A stretch of 64,000 nucleotides of DNA. Source: Sedimentitalea xiamensis (GTDB lineage: Bacteria > Pseudomonadota > Alphaproteobacteria > Rhodobacterales > Rhodobacteraceae). This document shows positions 40,538 to 49,432 of this stretch, in pieces (the first letter of the stretch is position 1; each line of letters begins with the position of its first letter). The stretch spans positions 1 to 64,000 of the forward strand of contig NZ_JASNJE010000005.1 of assembly GCF_030164465.1 (NCBI RefSeq), given 5' to 3'. Below the pieces are notes generated by a model that made no database searches, was not told the origin of the DNA, and saw only the letters and a list, made by a program, of their open reading frames with translations. The position numbers and the translations under genes are program-made.

Positions 40538-41770
40538 ATGCCCTTCGCCTATCCGATCCTTGGGGACATCTGGCCCTTCGCCGAAGCCGCGGCGCCGCCG
40601 GAACTGGCGTCCCAGCCGGTGGATGTGTTCTTCGGCAATCCCGGCAACAGCAGCGTCACGGCGGCGCAATGGACACTCGTAACCGATCCGGCGTCGGCGC
40701 CGCGGGCGGGCTATACGTTGCGGCTGACGCGCAGCGACGGGCAGGGCGCGCTGGCGCGCTGGAATGCCGCATCCGGCACCTGGGAAACCACCAGCCGGTT
40801 TCCCGTACCCGATCAGGACCGGGCCTGTTCCATCATCGAATTGAAAGGCATCCTGCTGGGCAACGTGTCCTCCACCGCCGCACTGTCTGATCGGCTCGCC
40901 GGATTGTTGCACGAAGACCGCCGCCAGATGAAGATGTACCGGCTCCTGGCAAAGGTCTTTTCCGTTCTGTCGATCATCGTGCTTTTCTTTTCGGTCCGCT
41001 CGGGCGTGGAAACCAAGGCCGTGGAACCCTTCGCGCTGATCTTTGCGATTGCCTTCGGGATCGGGCTGGTCGCCGTCGGGCTCCGGACCCGGTGCAAGAC
41101 GCTGAGCGAGGAAGGAATGATCCGGGTGCGCGAACAGTTCCAGTTCGAATACCGCGCGGCGGATCACGCGCCGCTGACCGTCAACAATCTGGTGGGCATC
41201 CTCAAGGAGGACGACCGCAACCGCGAGGAAGAAGCCGTGATCTTCGGCTTTCTTCTGCTCCTGTGTTTCGTGTATTTCATCTCGCCCCTGGTGGTGGTCG
41301 GGGTGATCGTGGCCCTGGTCATCGTCACGCTGATGATGGGCGATCGGGGCATGCTCCGGGTCCTGGGAGTTGCGTTCGACCGTTCCGAAACCCGCCTGGA
41401 ACAGTCGTTCCTGTCGTTCCGGGCGTCGAATGACGCGCTTGCGCCGCCCGCATTGCGAATGGCCAAGAAGGAAGTGCTGCGCGACAGGATTCGCCGCTAT
41501 GGAGACCTGCAGGCAAAGGTGCGTGAAACCCAATCCAGGTTCCGACTGACGCAGGACATCGGCATGGGCGTCGCCTTCATGATCATATTCTCGTCCTACG
41601 CCTTTCCGATCGCCGCCGGCTTCCAGAAACTGTCGATCAGCGTATCGGATTCGCTTGTCTCGACATCGCTATTCTCGGTGGCGCCGGTGGTGGTTCTTCT
41701 CAGTATCTCGAAATCCACCGTCGCATTGGCCCAGATCGCGAACCGGAGACTCGCCGCGCTGTCGCGGTGA
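40538..41770 (+). CDS. ABC-exporter-TMD-like membrane protein without ATPase domain
   Basis: A 410-residue membrane protein starting two bases after the C39 gene. It has about six membrane segments: VFSVLSIIVLFFSV, PFALIFAIAFGIGLVAVGL, AVIFGFLLLLCFVYFIS, LVVVGVIVALVIVTLMMG, IGMGVAFMIIFSSYAFPIAA, and SLFSVAPVVVLLSI. The basic helical linker ALRMAKKEVLRDRIRRYGDL, with LEQSFLSFRASNDAL before it, resembles the intracellular loop of ABC-exporter membrane domains, with the C-terminus KSTVALAQIANRRLAALS matching the end of such domains. No nucleotide-binding domain follows. I infer it is the partner half of the C39 protein in a membrane channel. Confidence 0.6.
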   Translation: MPFAYPILGDIWPFAEAAAPPELASQPVDVFFGNPGNSSVTAAQWTLVTDPASAPRAGYTLRLTRSDGQGALARWNAASGTWETTSRFPVPDQDRACSIIELKGILLGNVSSTAALSDRLAGLLHEDRRQMKMYRLLAKVFSVLSIIVLFFSVRSGVETKAVEPFALIFAIAFGIGLVAVGLRTRCKTLSEEGMIRVREQFQFEYRAADHAPLTVNNLVGILKEDDRNREEEAVIFGFLLLLCFVYFISPLVVVGVIVALVIVTLMMGDRGMLRVLGVAFDRSETRLEQSFLSFRASNDALAPPALRMAKKEVLRDRIRRYGDLQAKVRETQSRFRLTQDIGMGVAFMIIFSSYAFPIAAGFQKLSISVSDSLVSTSLFSVAPVVVLLSISKSTVALAQIANRRLAALSR

Positions 41771-41824
41771 GGCGCAAAGGCCGCGTTGCCCGCGCGCAAA
41801 GGACATGGGCAGCGCATCGGTCGT

Positions 41825-42502
41825 TCAGGTGGGTTTTTTCCACTGGCTGATGTTGAAGCTGATGATGATCCGTTCGGCTTCGTTTCCGTCGCCTTCGGCT
41901 AGGTTCGGTTCGACGCTGTGGTAGAGCCAGCTTGGGAAGAACAGCATCTTGCCGGCAATCGGCTTGACCTTGACCTTGGTCCAGCATTCGGTCTTGCGCC
42001 GCTTGTTGGGAATGAAGGACGCACCGTTCATGATGGTCACGACACGCGGGTCGGTGAATTCGATCGCTCCGGCCCCTTCGGGCGCCTGGACATAGTAGAC
42101 GCCGCTCCAGAGAGCGCCGGGATGGATATGGGCGCGGTTCGAACTGAGCGGCGGATTGGTGATCGACCACATGGTGGACACGCGCAGATGCTTTGACGGA
42201 TCGTAACCGAGGTTCTCGTTCACGCTGGCCAGCATCTTGTGGATACGGTTGGTCAACCGGCTGAACTTCTTGTCCTTGTGAAGGTTGTTGTGGCTGTGCC
42301 AGCCACCAAGCGAACGGAAGTTGGAACGCTCGATCCCTTTGGAATCCTTTTCGCGTTCAGCGTAGATCGCGGCCAGGATTTCCTTGTTCATGTCTTCGGC
42401 GTCATGAAGCCTGGTCGAATAGACCAGCGTCGGAAAATAGTCGTCCCGGCGAAGTTCATCCTGCCCTCCGTCTGTTTCGATCTGTGAAATGGTGCGTGTC
42501 AT
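41825..42502 (-). CDS. 2-oxoglutarate/Fe(II)-dependent oxygenase (TIGR02466-like)
   Basis: A 225-residue oxygenase. The double-stranded beta-helix ligand pattern is seen as NRAHIHPGALWSGVYYVQAP with His125 and His127, EFTDPR (Asp151 candidate), LYHSVEPN with His195, and the 2-oxoglutarate-binding Arg211 in ERIIISFN. The leader part YFPTLVYSTRL and the HPGxxWSGVYYV motif place it with a family of putative 2OG-Fe(II) hydroxylases. Enzymes of this class hydroxylate Asp, Asn and other side chains. It converges on the repeat-protein export operon, so the Asp/Asn-rich precursor is an attractive substrate, but this is inference. Confidence 0.85.
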   Translation of the reverse strand: MTRTISQIETDGGQDELRRDDYFPTLVYSTRLHDAEDMNKEILAAIYAEREKDSKGIERSNFRSLGGWHSHNNLHKDKKFSRLTNRIHKMLASVNENLGYDPSKHLRVSTMWSITNPPLSSNRAHIHPGALWSGVYYVQAPEGAGAIEFTDPRVVTIMNGASFIPNKRRKTECWTKVKVKPIAGKMLFFPSWLYHSVEPNLAEGDGNEAERIIISFNISQWKKPT

Positions 42503-42597
42503 ACTGTTCTCCTGGTCTTGAAATTTTCGGTCCGGCCATGGCTGTCGTGTCTTGGTGTTACCGGTATTCTATGAATTGAAAGCAAATCGTCCTGGAA

Positions 42598-43434
42598 TTA
42601 CAGGCAGCCCTCCGGAACAGGGGGCGGTTCCGGAACGTCCGGCGCGCGGTCCAGAATGTTCTCGATGACACCGATCCGGGCCGGAACCGTTCTCAGGATG
42701 TCCAGACTGTCCACGGGCGGAATGCGTCCGGGATGCCTGAGCAGCGCATAAGCGAACAGCGCCGTATCGGCGAGGTCTTCGCGCTCCGGTCGCGAGGCGG
42801 CGTATCGGGTCAGGAACCGACCATCCGATTCCTGCGCCGCAATCCATTCCGGAGACAGCCGGTATTCGTTGTCGAGCGTCGCATGCACCGATTCATGCAG
42901 GAGCGACTCTTCGAGGCGGTTCTGTTCGATACGGCGTTCGGACATCTCGCTGTAGACGAATATCTTGCCGCTGCCGGCGTGAAATCCCTCGTCGCCCTTG
43001 TGAACCCCGAGCTGACGGATGCCGTGGCGGAACACCAGCGGCAACTGGCCGAGCCGGTAGCCATATCTTTCCGCCTCGGCGCGGGCCAGTTCAGGGGTTT
43101 CGAATTCGGGATTGAGCAGGATTTCGATCGGCGGCATGTCGGTGAAATGGGCCGAGAACAGGAACGCGTCGAGATCGAATTCATCGTCCAGGCGCTTGTC
43201 CCACATCTGGCGCAGGACGCGCCCTTCGTAATGCAGGCAAACGAAGGTGGACGGATCTGTCTCGCGGATCACGTCGAACACGGTATCGGCCATCGACGTG
43301 AAGGGCGGATCGTTTGCGGCGTGGCTCGGCTGCGCGGTCAAGGCAATCGCACCGATCACGCCGGCGCGCGCCAGCTTTGACAGGCGGAACGCCCGCAGAT
43401 TTCCAAACCCTCGCCAAGTTCCTTGAGCGATCAT
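42598..43434 (-). CDS. Secreted HExxH zinc metallopeptidase-like protein
   Basis: A 278-residue protein with a signal peptide (LARAGVIGAIALTAQPSHA, cut before ANDPPF) and a zinc-protease motif ESLLHESVHATLD, in which His180, Glu181 and His184 form HExxH. It has no other domain I recognise. The start at ATG 43434 has AAAGAG upstream; a frame from 43488 would add 18 residues. It is encoded 95 bases upstream of the oxygenase gene on the same strand. If it belongs to the repeat-protein system it may trim the exported product; otherwise it is a stand-alone periplasmic protease. Confidence 0.72.
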   Translation of the reverse strand: MIAQGTWRGFGNLRAFRLSKLARAGVIGAIALTAQPSHAANDPPFTSMADTVFDVIRETDPSTFVCLHYEGRVLRQMWDKRLDDEFDLDAFLFSAHFTDMPPIEILLNPEFETPELARAEAERYGYRLGQLPLVFRHGIRQLGVHKGDEGFHAGSGKIFVYSEMSERRIEQNRLEESLLHESVHATLDNEYRLSPEWIAAQESDGRFLTRYAASRPEREDLADTALFAYALLRHPGRIPPVDSLDILRTVPARIGVIENILDRAPDVPEPPPVPEGCL

Positions 43435-43723
43435 TCCATCTCTTTCCGAATTGGTTGAGATATGCGTCTCATCCAGCGGTAAAATCATTTTTTAACAGCG
43501 CCTTGCCACAAACAAACGCCGGGTCGTCACGTTGGTGAAAAAAGTCTAGCGAAGCGTGCGGAACCGCGCAATGCTGGTATTTCTGACCTTTCCGGGCCTC
43601 GCTCGGGCGGGACCTGCCGGGGCGGGAACTGGCCGCCGCCCACCGGGGTATGATAAACGGCCTGTAAATCGCGCCTGGCTGCCGCCAGAATGGCGCGGAA
43701 GCCCAAAGTGGAATGGATAGCAC

Positions 43724-44851
43724 ATGCTGAATGGAACCCGAATAGTCGAGGTCGAAGGGCTCGGTCCGGCGCCTTTTGCCGGCATGATGCTTGCCGACCT
43801 CGGGGCGGATGTCATCGTCGTTCAAAGGCCAGGGACCGACCTGGCGCCGGGTCAGCCCGAGAAATCCATTCTGAACCGGGGAAAACGGTCCATCGTGCTC
43901 GATCTGAAGTCCGAGGGCGATCGCGCCGCGTTGCTGTCGCTGGCGCGGTCCTCGGATGCCCTGATCGAAGGGTTTCGTCCGGGCGTGATGGAACGGCTTG
44001 GTCTCGGCCCCTCTGACATCCACGGATTCAACCCGGCGCTCGTCTATGGGCGGATGACCGGCTGGGGACAGGATGGCCCCTGGGCGAACGCTGCGGGGCA
44101 CGACATGAACTACATAGGTTTGTCGGGCGCCCTGTGGCATGCCTCGCCGCCGGGACAGCCGCCGGTGGTGCCTCCGACCCTCGTCGGGGACATCGGCGGC
44201 GGGGCTCTCTACCTTGTGATCGGAATCCTGGCCGGGCTGCTGAAGGCACGGACGTCAGGGCAGGGGACCGTGGTGGACGCGGCCATCTATGACGGTTCAG
44301 CCAACATGATGAACCTACTGATGGCGCTGGCCCAGACCGGCGGGTTCGTGTCCCGGCGCGGGCATAGCCTGCTGGACGGTCCGCATTGGAGCCGCACCTA
44401 TTTCACCGCGGATGGCGGCGTGATGAGCGTTCAGTGTCTGGAGCCGAAGTTCTACGCCCTGTTCCTGCGAAAGCTTGGACTCCAGGACGACCCCGATTTC
44501 GCGCGGCAGTTCGACGCGGCGCTTTGGCCGGTTCTGTCCGCCCGACTCGAGGCGCTTTTCGCTACCCGTGACCGGAAGGCCTGGGAAGATCTGTTCCAGG
44601 GCTCGGACGCATGCGTCGCCCCGGTGCTGACACCGGAAGAGTCGGAAACCCATCCGGTCAACCTGGCCCGGCGGGCCTGGCGCCGGGACGGCGGTCAGCT
44701 GCAGGCGGCGCCTGCGCCGAGGTTCGCGAATGCGCCAGACTGGACTCCTCCGCCGATCGCAGGCCGCGGCGAACATACCGCCGAAATCCTGGCGGAACTT
44801 TCGACGCCCCGGCCGGCGTCCGCCACCAGCGAAAGACAGGGCCAGGACTGA
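43724..44851 (+). CDS. Alpha-methylacyl-CoA racemase (CaiB/BaiF CoA-transferase family)
   Basis: 375 residues of the type III CoA-transferase fold. Features: NGTRIVEVEGLGPAPFAGMM, LADLGADVIVVQRPG, SILNRGKRSIVLDLKSEGD, LVYGRMTGWGQDGPWANAAG, then HDMNYIGLSGAL and LVGDIGGGALYLVIGIL. The His of GHDMNYI and the Asp of GDIGGG are the catalytic acid/base pair of alpha-methylacyl-CoA racemases, which distinguishes it from true CoA transferases. It inverts the 2-methyl stereocentre of branched acyl-CoAs so that they can enter beta-oxidation. Confidence 0.88.
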   Translation: MLNGTRIVEVEGLGPAPFAGMMLADLGADVIVVQRPGTDLAPGQPEKSILNRGKRSIVLDLKSEGDRAALLSLARSSDALIEGFRPGVMERLGLGPSDIHGFNPALVYGRMTGWGQDGPWANAAGHDMNYIGLSGALWHASPPGQPPVVPPTLVGDIGGGALYLVIGILAGLLKARTSGQGTVVDAAIYDGSANMMNLLMALAQTGGFVSRRGHSLLDGPHWSRTYFTADGGVMSVQCLEPKFYALFLRKLGLQDDPDFARQFDAALWPVLSARLEALFATRDRKAWEDLFQGSDACVAPVLTPEESETHPVNLARRAWRRDGGQLQAAPAPRFANAPDWTPPPIAGRGEHTAEILAELSTPRPASATSERQGQD

Positions 44852-44858
44852 GGATGGC

Positions 44859-45752
44859 CTAATGATTGGTCTGCGGCTGCAAAAGCACGACGTAAAAGGC
44901 GATGTCGTGATGCAGGGTCGCGCTGATCGTCGCTTCGTAGCAGCCGATCTGCGTGTGTTTGATATGGCGGCACCGGCTTGTCTGGACGATTCCGTGTTCA
45001 AGGATTTGCGCCGGGCTTTCCTTGATCTGAAGGTCGAGCGCCGCATAGTCGAATACGGACCGGTTCCAGGGGCCATGCGATCCGCCATCGAATGCCTGGC
45101 AGGCCTGTTTGTTCGCATAGCACACGATATGATCCGTATCGACGATCAGGACCGGAACCGGCAATATCTCTAGCCCCGCCCGCAGTTCGTTCTCCGGTGT
45201 GTTCAGGACCAGTATCCGCACGACCTCGCCATCGTCGGACGTGACGGGAACGATCAGTCGCCGCCATGTCGAGACAAAGACCCGGTTGGGTGGACGATGA
45301 ACGGTCAGAACGCGCCGTTTTTGCTTGATGACGGCCTGATAGATGACGCTGAAGAAATTCCCGATATAGCCGGGGAAATCCTGCGTCGACCGCCCGGCCA
45401 TGTCCTGTCCATAAACGCGCGCGATGCCGCGTCCGTAGTGATCGTAGTAAAAGTTTTCGCCGTCCGGCAGTCTGGACAGGAGGATCATCCAGTCTTTCAT
45501 GCCGCCGAAAGCGTTGAGATCGAGAGCACCCGCGGGTATCGCTATGTCACCCTGGCTCAGCCGGTCGCAGGTATCGGCGAACCGGCGGAAGATTCCGTTT
45601 TCCATCAGGTCGAGATCAGGCGACCACAGCACCAAGGGCGCAGGTGCCCCCACCTCTGTGAATTCCGACCGCACCTTTTTCATTCTGGCATCCAGCGACG
45701 CCGAGGTTCGCCTTGCCGCAGTTCTGCCTTTTGGTGCCTTCCCGTTCAACAT
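44859..45752 (-). CDS. PAS-domain protein of unknown role
   Basis: 297 residues. The middle (LPDGENFYYDHYGRGIARVY, GQDMAGRSTQDFPG, VHRPPNRVFVSTWRRLIVPV) has the pattern of the alphaproteobacterial PAS_5-type domain, and the C-terminal part (LEILPVPVLIVDTDHIVCYA) looks like a second PAS fold. There is no HTH, kinase or cyclase output domain. It faces the racemase gene convergently with only 7 bases between the stops. Probably a regulatory or sensory partner protein. Confidence 0.7.
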   Translation of the reverse strand: MLNGKAPKGRTAARRTSASLDARMKKVRSEFTEVGAPAPLVLWSPDLDLMENGIFRRFADTCDRLSQGDIAIPAGALDLNAFGGMKDWMILLSRLPDGENFYYDHYGRGIARVYGQDMAGRSTQDFPGYIGNFFSVIYQAVIKQKRRVLTVHRPPNRVFVSTWRRLIVPVTSDDGEVVRILVLNTPENELRAGLEILPVPVLIVDTDHIVCYANKQACQAFDGGSHGPWNRSVFDYAALDLQIKESPAQILEHGIVQTSRCRHIKHTQIGCYEATISATLHHDIAFYVVLLQPQTNH

Positions 45753-45978
45753 CGCGGTGAATCCCCAGGAAAATCGGCGGCTTTACCTTAGGTTAAGAAT
45801 ATCGAGGGAAACCTTTCAAAATGGTTAACGCGTCGCACGGTTCCCGCATTGTGTTCGGCCGGACCATGCGAATGCAAGCCAGAGGCCCCGCTGCAAACGA
45901 GCCCGAGACCGCAATCGACAACCGGCCATGTCGGTTCGAATCGATGCCGACAGGTTCCGAGGCAGGACAATGCCGGGA

Positions 45979-47031
45979 TCAGTCGTATCCGGTCATTTCA
46001 AGGTATCCCTGCCCGGAATGACTTCCGGATATCGTGACCGGGCCTTCCCAGTAAGGAAAGGACGTGTCCATCCAACTGTTCAGATTCAGTGCTGCGACCT
46101 CGACATCAAGCCCCTGATCGGGCAACGAAACGCGCCACCGCATAGGAATATCCCGTCCGGAAACCCGCTCGGTCTTCAGGGGCCGGACGTCAAGCGCGCC
46201 ATCGGAAAACGATTGGCTCTGCCCGTCGGGACCGATCCAAGTGGCGGACGTGTAGCCCGCCCCCGAGTCCCGCAGCTGGAACCCCATCATCCGCGCGCCG
46301 CTGTCAAAGCTGAGCGAAAACCAGTCCCAACCGGTCTGGTCCGGCGACAGGGGCTGTGTCGACCATTCACGGTCGAGCCATCCTTGTCCAGTGACCTCGA
46401 CCGGACCATCCGGCAGGAAAAGCGTGCCAGACACGTCATAGGCCGGTTGCGAATAGTAATAGCTGGCCTGACCGTCGGCGGATTTGACCGAGTAACCTTG
46501 GTCGCCATGCAGGACAAGCGGGCCTTTGGCCGACAGCGCCAGTTCATAGCGGAAGGTTTCGCCACGCGCGGACAGGGTCAGTTCGGAAATACCCGTGTCC
46601 GGGTGCGCCTTCATTTCCCAATCGTCGATCCAGGCGGCAAACGGCGACGCGGTCACGCCGGCCTGTCCTATGCCGCCCCGCGCCAGTCTTTCCGCGACGT
46701 GGTGCTGGTCCCGCGTGGTGACGGCCGCATGACCCATCCAGAGTTGCGGGGTCTGCCAGCCCGTGCCGTCATCAGGTCGCAATGCCGATCGGAACAGGGT
46801 CCACTGCACCCCATAGGGGTCTCCGTCATCGCCTTTCAGGGTCGCGGTCAGATACCACCATTCGATCCGGTAATCCGGGTGCGCGCCGTGGTCCGCCGGA
46901 AATTCCAGCACGGCGCCGGGGTGCGGGATGGCGAAACCGTCGGCATCCGCACCCAGACCGGCGAACCCCTGCGCCGCCAGGGGCGTGGTTTGCAGCAGCA
47001 TCCAAAACCCGATCCAGACCCTAGCGTTCAT
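45979..47031 (-). CDS. Lipocalin-like secreted protein (AttH/CrtC-like)
   Basis: 350 residues with a signal peptide (MNARVWIGFWMLLQTTPLAA, then QGF) and two lipocalin-like halves of the AttH/CrtC family: PHPGAVLEFPADHGAHPDYR, then IEWWYLTATL; WMGHAAVTT; and VEVTGQGWLDREWSTQPLS, then GWDWFSLSFDSGARMMGFQL. This fold is shared with carotenoid 1,2-hydratases but the context is an ABC transporter, as in AttEFGH operons of Rhizobiales. It overlaps the permease gene by 11 bases and is the last gene of the operon. It probably binds a hydrophobic molecule handled by the transporter. Confidence 0.85.
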   Translation of the reverse strand: MNARVWIGFWMLLQTTPLAAQGFAGLGADADGFAIPHPGAVLEFPADHGAHPDYRIEWWYLTATLKGDDGDPYGVQWTLFRSALRPDDGTGWQTPQLWMGHAAVTTRDQHHVAERLARGGIGQAGVTASPFAAWIDDWEMKAHPDTGISELTLSARGETFRYELALSAKGPLVLHGDQGYSVKSADGQASYYYSQPAYDVSGTLFLPDGPVEVTGQGWLDREWSTQPLSPDQTGWDWFSLSFDSGARMMGFQLRDSGAGYTSATWIGPDGQSQSFSDGALDVRPLKTERVSGRDIPMRWRVSLPDQGLDVEVAALNLNSWMDTSFPYWEGPVTISGSHSGQGYLEMTGYD

Positions 47032-49432
47032 CGGCGAAGACCTTCAACAGGGCCGATGGCGGCATGCGGTTCAACCGGCGCGCGGGCAGCGCCGCGGCGA
47101 TTGCTCCGGCGCAGAGGGCCAGAAGCCAAAGACGAAGCCAGTCCAGCGGGAAGAGATGCATCGGCAGCCTCCAGCCGAAGGATTCGACATTGATCACGGC
47201 CAGAAGAACCCAGGCCAGCGCCAGTCCCAGGGGCAGGGCCAGCAACCCGGTGACGCCGGCGAGAACGACGCTGCGCAAGAGCTCCAGCCGGGCCAGCTTC
47301 CTGCGGGTCAACCCCAGCGCCCAGAGCGGTGCAAGCTGCGGCAGGCGCATGGTCCAGAGGGTCAGAAGGCTGGTGAGGATTGCGAAACTGGCGACGCCCA
47401 GCGTCAGCACGTTCAGGGCCCCGGTCACGACGAAAGTCTTCTCGAAGACGGCGATCGACCTGTCCTTGATTTCGGCCTGATTGGCGATGGCCGAGGCAGG
47501 AAGGTCGAAGTTCCGCAATAGCGCGTCCTTCAGCATCGGGGCGCGGTCGGGCGATATCCGGACACCGAACTGGCGGGCGGGAACGCCATCGAAACGGGAC
47601 AGCAGCAGGGGCAGGCTGACGATGGCCTGCCCGTCGGGGTTGCCGTAATCGGAATAGACCCCGGCAATCGTCATCGTCCAGCCGGCGGCCGGTGTCACGG
47701 AGTCTCCGGGCCACAGGTCGCCGCGCCGCGCCAGTTGTTCGTTGATCAGGATGCCGGTCCCGTCGGCGACCCGGTCCCAGACCGAAGGCAGCGATGCGAT
47801 CAGCGGCCAGTTGTCGCGATAGGTGGCGTGATCGACAATGCCGTAGATGCGGGCGGGCTGGTTCACGATCCAGGTTTCGGCATGGCGGATCGGCAGGACC
47901 GCGTCCGCCTGTCCGTCCGACAGCCAGGACTCGATGCGCCGGCCTTCCTCGTTACTGCGGGCGGTGATGTAAAGTTCCGACGCAAGGCGTTGATCGAGCC
48001 ACCCGCCGAAGGTGAGCCGGAAACTGGACACCATCGTGCCCACGCCGATATTGGTCGCCAGGGCCAGAAGCAAGGCCATCAGGGCCAGCGACAGACCCGG
48101 CAACTGGCTGCGCAAATCGGCCCAGAACCATTCCGCCAGCGCCCCTTGCGCGCGGTTTTCGATCAGGGACAGCACCCGCGATAGGGCAAGGGGCAGCATC
48201 AGGGCGGCGCCAAGCATCAGCCCTGCAAGCAGGACAAAGCCCGACACCAGCCCGCCCAGAAGCCACGGGCACGACAGGCCGAACAGCATCATGGCGACGC
48301 CGGCCTGCGCCTGACGGCGAAAGGCGGTTTCCGATGCCAGCCCCGAGCTGTGCTGACCCGGTGCGGTCAGGATCGGCAGACGGCGCACCTGCCAGAGCGC
48401 GTGCGTTCCCGCGGCGAGAGCTCCGGCAAGGGACATGCCTATGCCGCTCGCGAACCACTCCGGCTGCAACCGGAGACTGCCGGAAACCGGTGCGCCATAG
48501 AGGCCGCGCAGGGTGGCGGCGACATCCGGCAAAAGCGCGGCGGCGACGACATAGCCAAGAACCAGACCCAAGCCGCCCGCGACCAGCGCCAGAATGCCGA
48601 GTTCGACCATGAGCAGACGCATCACCAGCCCGAGCGGAACGCCAAGCGCGCGCAGGGTGCGCACCATCCCGCGGCGTTGTTCGAAGGCCAGACCGGCGGT
48701 GCCGTGCACGATGAACAAGCCGACCGCGAAGGACAGCAACCCGAAAGCGGTCAGGTTGAGGTGAAAACTGTCGGTGAGGCGGGACAGGTCATCGCCCGCC
48801 CGCGGCGCGGTCAATTTGAGCGTCGGAACGATGTCCGACAGCGGCGGCAGGTCGCGTGGCTGGCTGGCGAGAACCAGCATCCGGCTGATCTGCCCCGGCC
48901 GGTCGAGCAGGCGTTCCGCGGTGCCGATATCGGTCATGACGATCCCGCGGGGAACCCGGTCGCTCGTCACCAGGGGGACGGGCAAGGCGGCCTGTTCCGT
49001 GTTCCGGATGGTGTCGGGATGTGCGAAGAGACGGCCGGGCGCGGTAAGAACGTCGGCCGGCGAGACATCGGCCTCATCCGCCTGCGGGGCGATTTCCATC
49101 GGATAGGTCAGGACGTCGACGCCCAGAAGCGTGAACGACCTGCCGGCCAGACCGATCCGGCCTTCGAGAACAGGGCTGACCTGCCAGCCTGCGCGCCGGA
49201 TCCGGACATAGGTGTCGACCGCGATCGGACCGGACGGCGAGGACAGCGTCGCAAACCTGTTGATCCCGAGACGTTCGGCAGCTTCCGCGTAGTTTTCGCG
49301 CGCCTGGGTGTTGATCGCCTGAACCGCCGACCAAAGCCCCGTGGCCAGCGCCAGACCCAGGACCAGCGTCGCCAGTTGCATGGGTTGCCGCCTCCAATGC
49401 GACAGAAGCGCCAGGAAGGTGCTGCGCGTCAT
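47021..49432 (-). CDS. FtsX-type ABC transporter permease (AttFG-like)
   Basis: An 803-residue membrane protein with two FtsX/MacB-type domains. It has an N-terminal anchor (MQLATLVLGLALATGLWSAV), periplasmic domain, then membrane blocks LNLTAFGLLSFAVGLFIVHG and LGILALVAGGLGLVLGYVVA. After a second periplasmic domain, C-terminal blocks include VLTLGVASFAILTSLLTLWT and VTGLLALPLGLALAWVLLAV. The length and duplication suit a fused permease where AttF and AttG are separate elsewhere. Works with the LolD-like ATPase encoded upstream (start and stop overlap by four bases) and with the lipocalin-like protein downstream, probably moving lipophilic molecules in the envelope. Confidence 0.9.
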   Translation of the reverse strand: MTRSTFLALLSHWRRQPMQLATLVLGLALATGLWSAVQAINTQARENYAEAAERLGINRFATLSSPSGPIAVDTYVRIRRAGWQVSPVLEGRIGLAGRSFTLLGVDVLTYPMEIAPQADEADVSPADVLTAPGRLFAHPDTIRNTEQAALPVPLVTSDRVPRGIVMTDIGTAERLLDRPGQISRMLVLASQPRDLPPLSDIVPTLKLTAPRAGDDLSRLTDSFHLNLTAFGLLSFAVGLFIVHGTAGLAFEQRRGMVRTLRALGVPLGLVMRLLMVELGILALVAGGLGLVLGYVVAAALLPDVAATLRGLYGAPVSGSLRLQPEWFASGIGMSLAGALAAGTHALWQVRRLPILTAPGQHSSGLASETAFRRQAQAGVAMMLFGLSCPWLLGGLVSGFVLLAGLMLGAALMLPLALSRVLSLIENRAQGALAEWFWADLRSQLPGLSLALMALLLALATNIGVGTMVSSFRLTFGGWLDQRLASELYITARSNEEGRRIESWLSDGQADAVLPIRHAETWIVNQPARIYGIVDHATYRDNWPLIASLPSVWDRVADGTGILINEQLARRGDLWPGDSVTPAAGWTMTIAGVYSDYGNPDGQAIVSLPLLLSRFDGVPARQFGVRISPDRAPMLKDALLRNFDLPASAIANQAEIKDRSIAVFEKTFVVTGALNVLTLGVASFAILTSLLTLWTMRLPQLAPLWALGLTRRKLARLELLRSVVLAGVTGLLALPLGLALAWVLLAVINVESFGWRLPMHLFPLDWLRLWLLALCAGAIAAALPARRLNRMPPSALLKVFADER

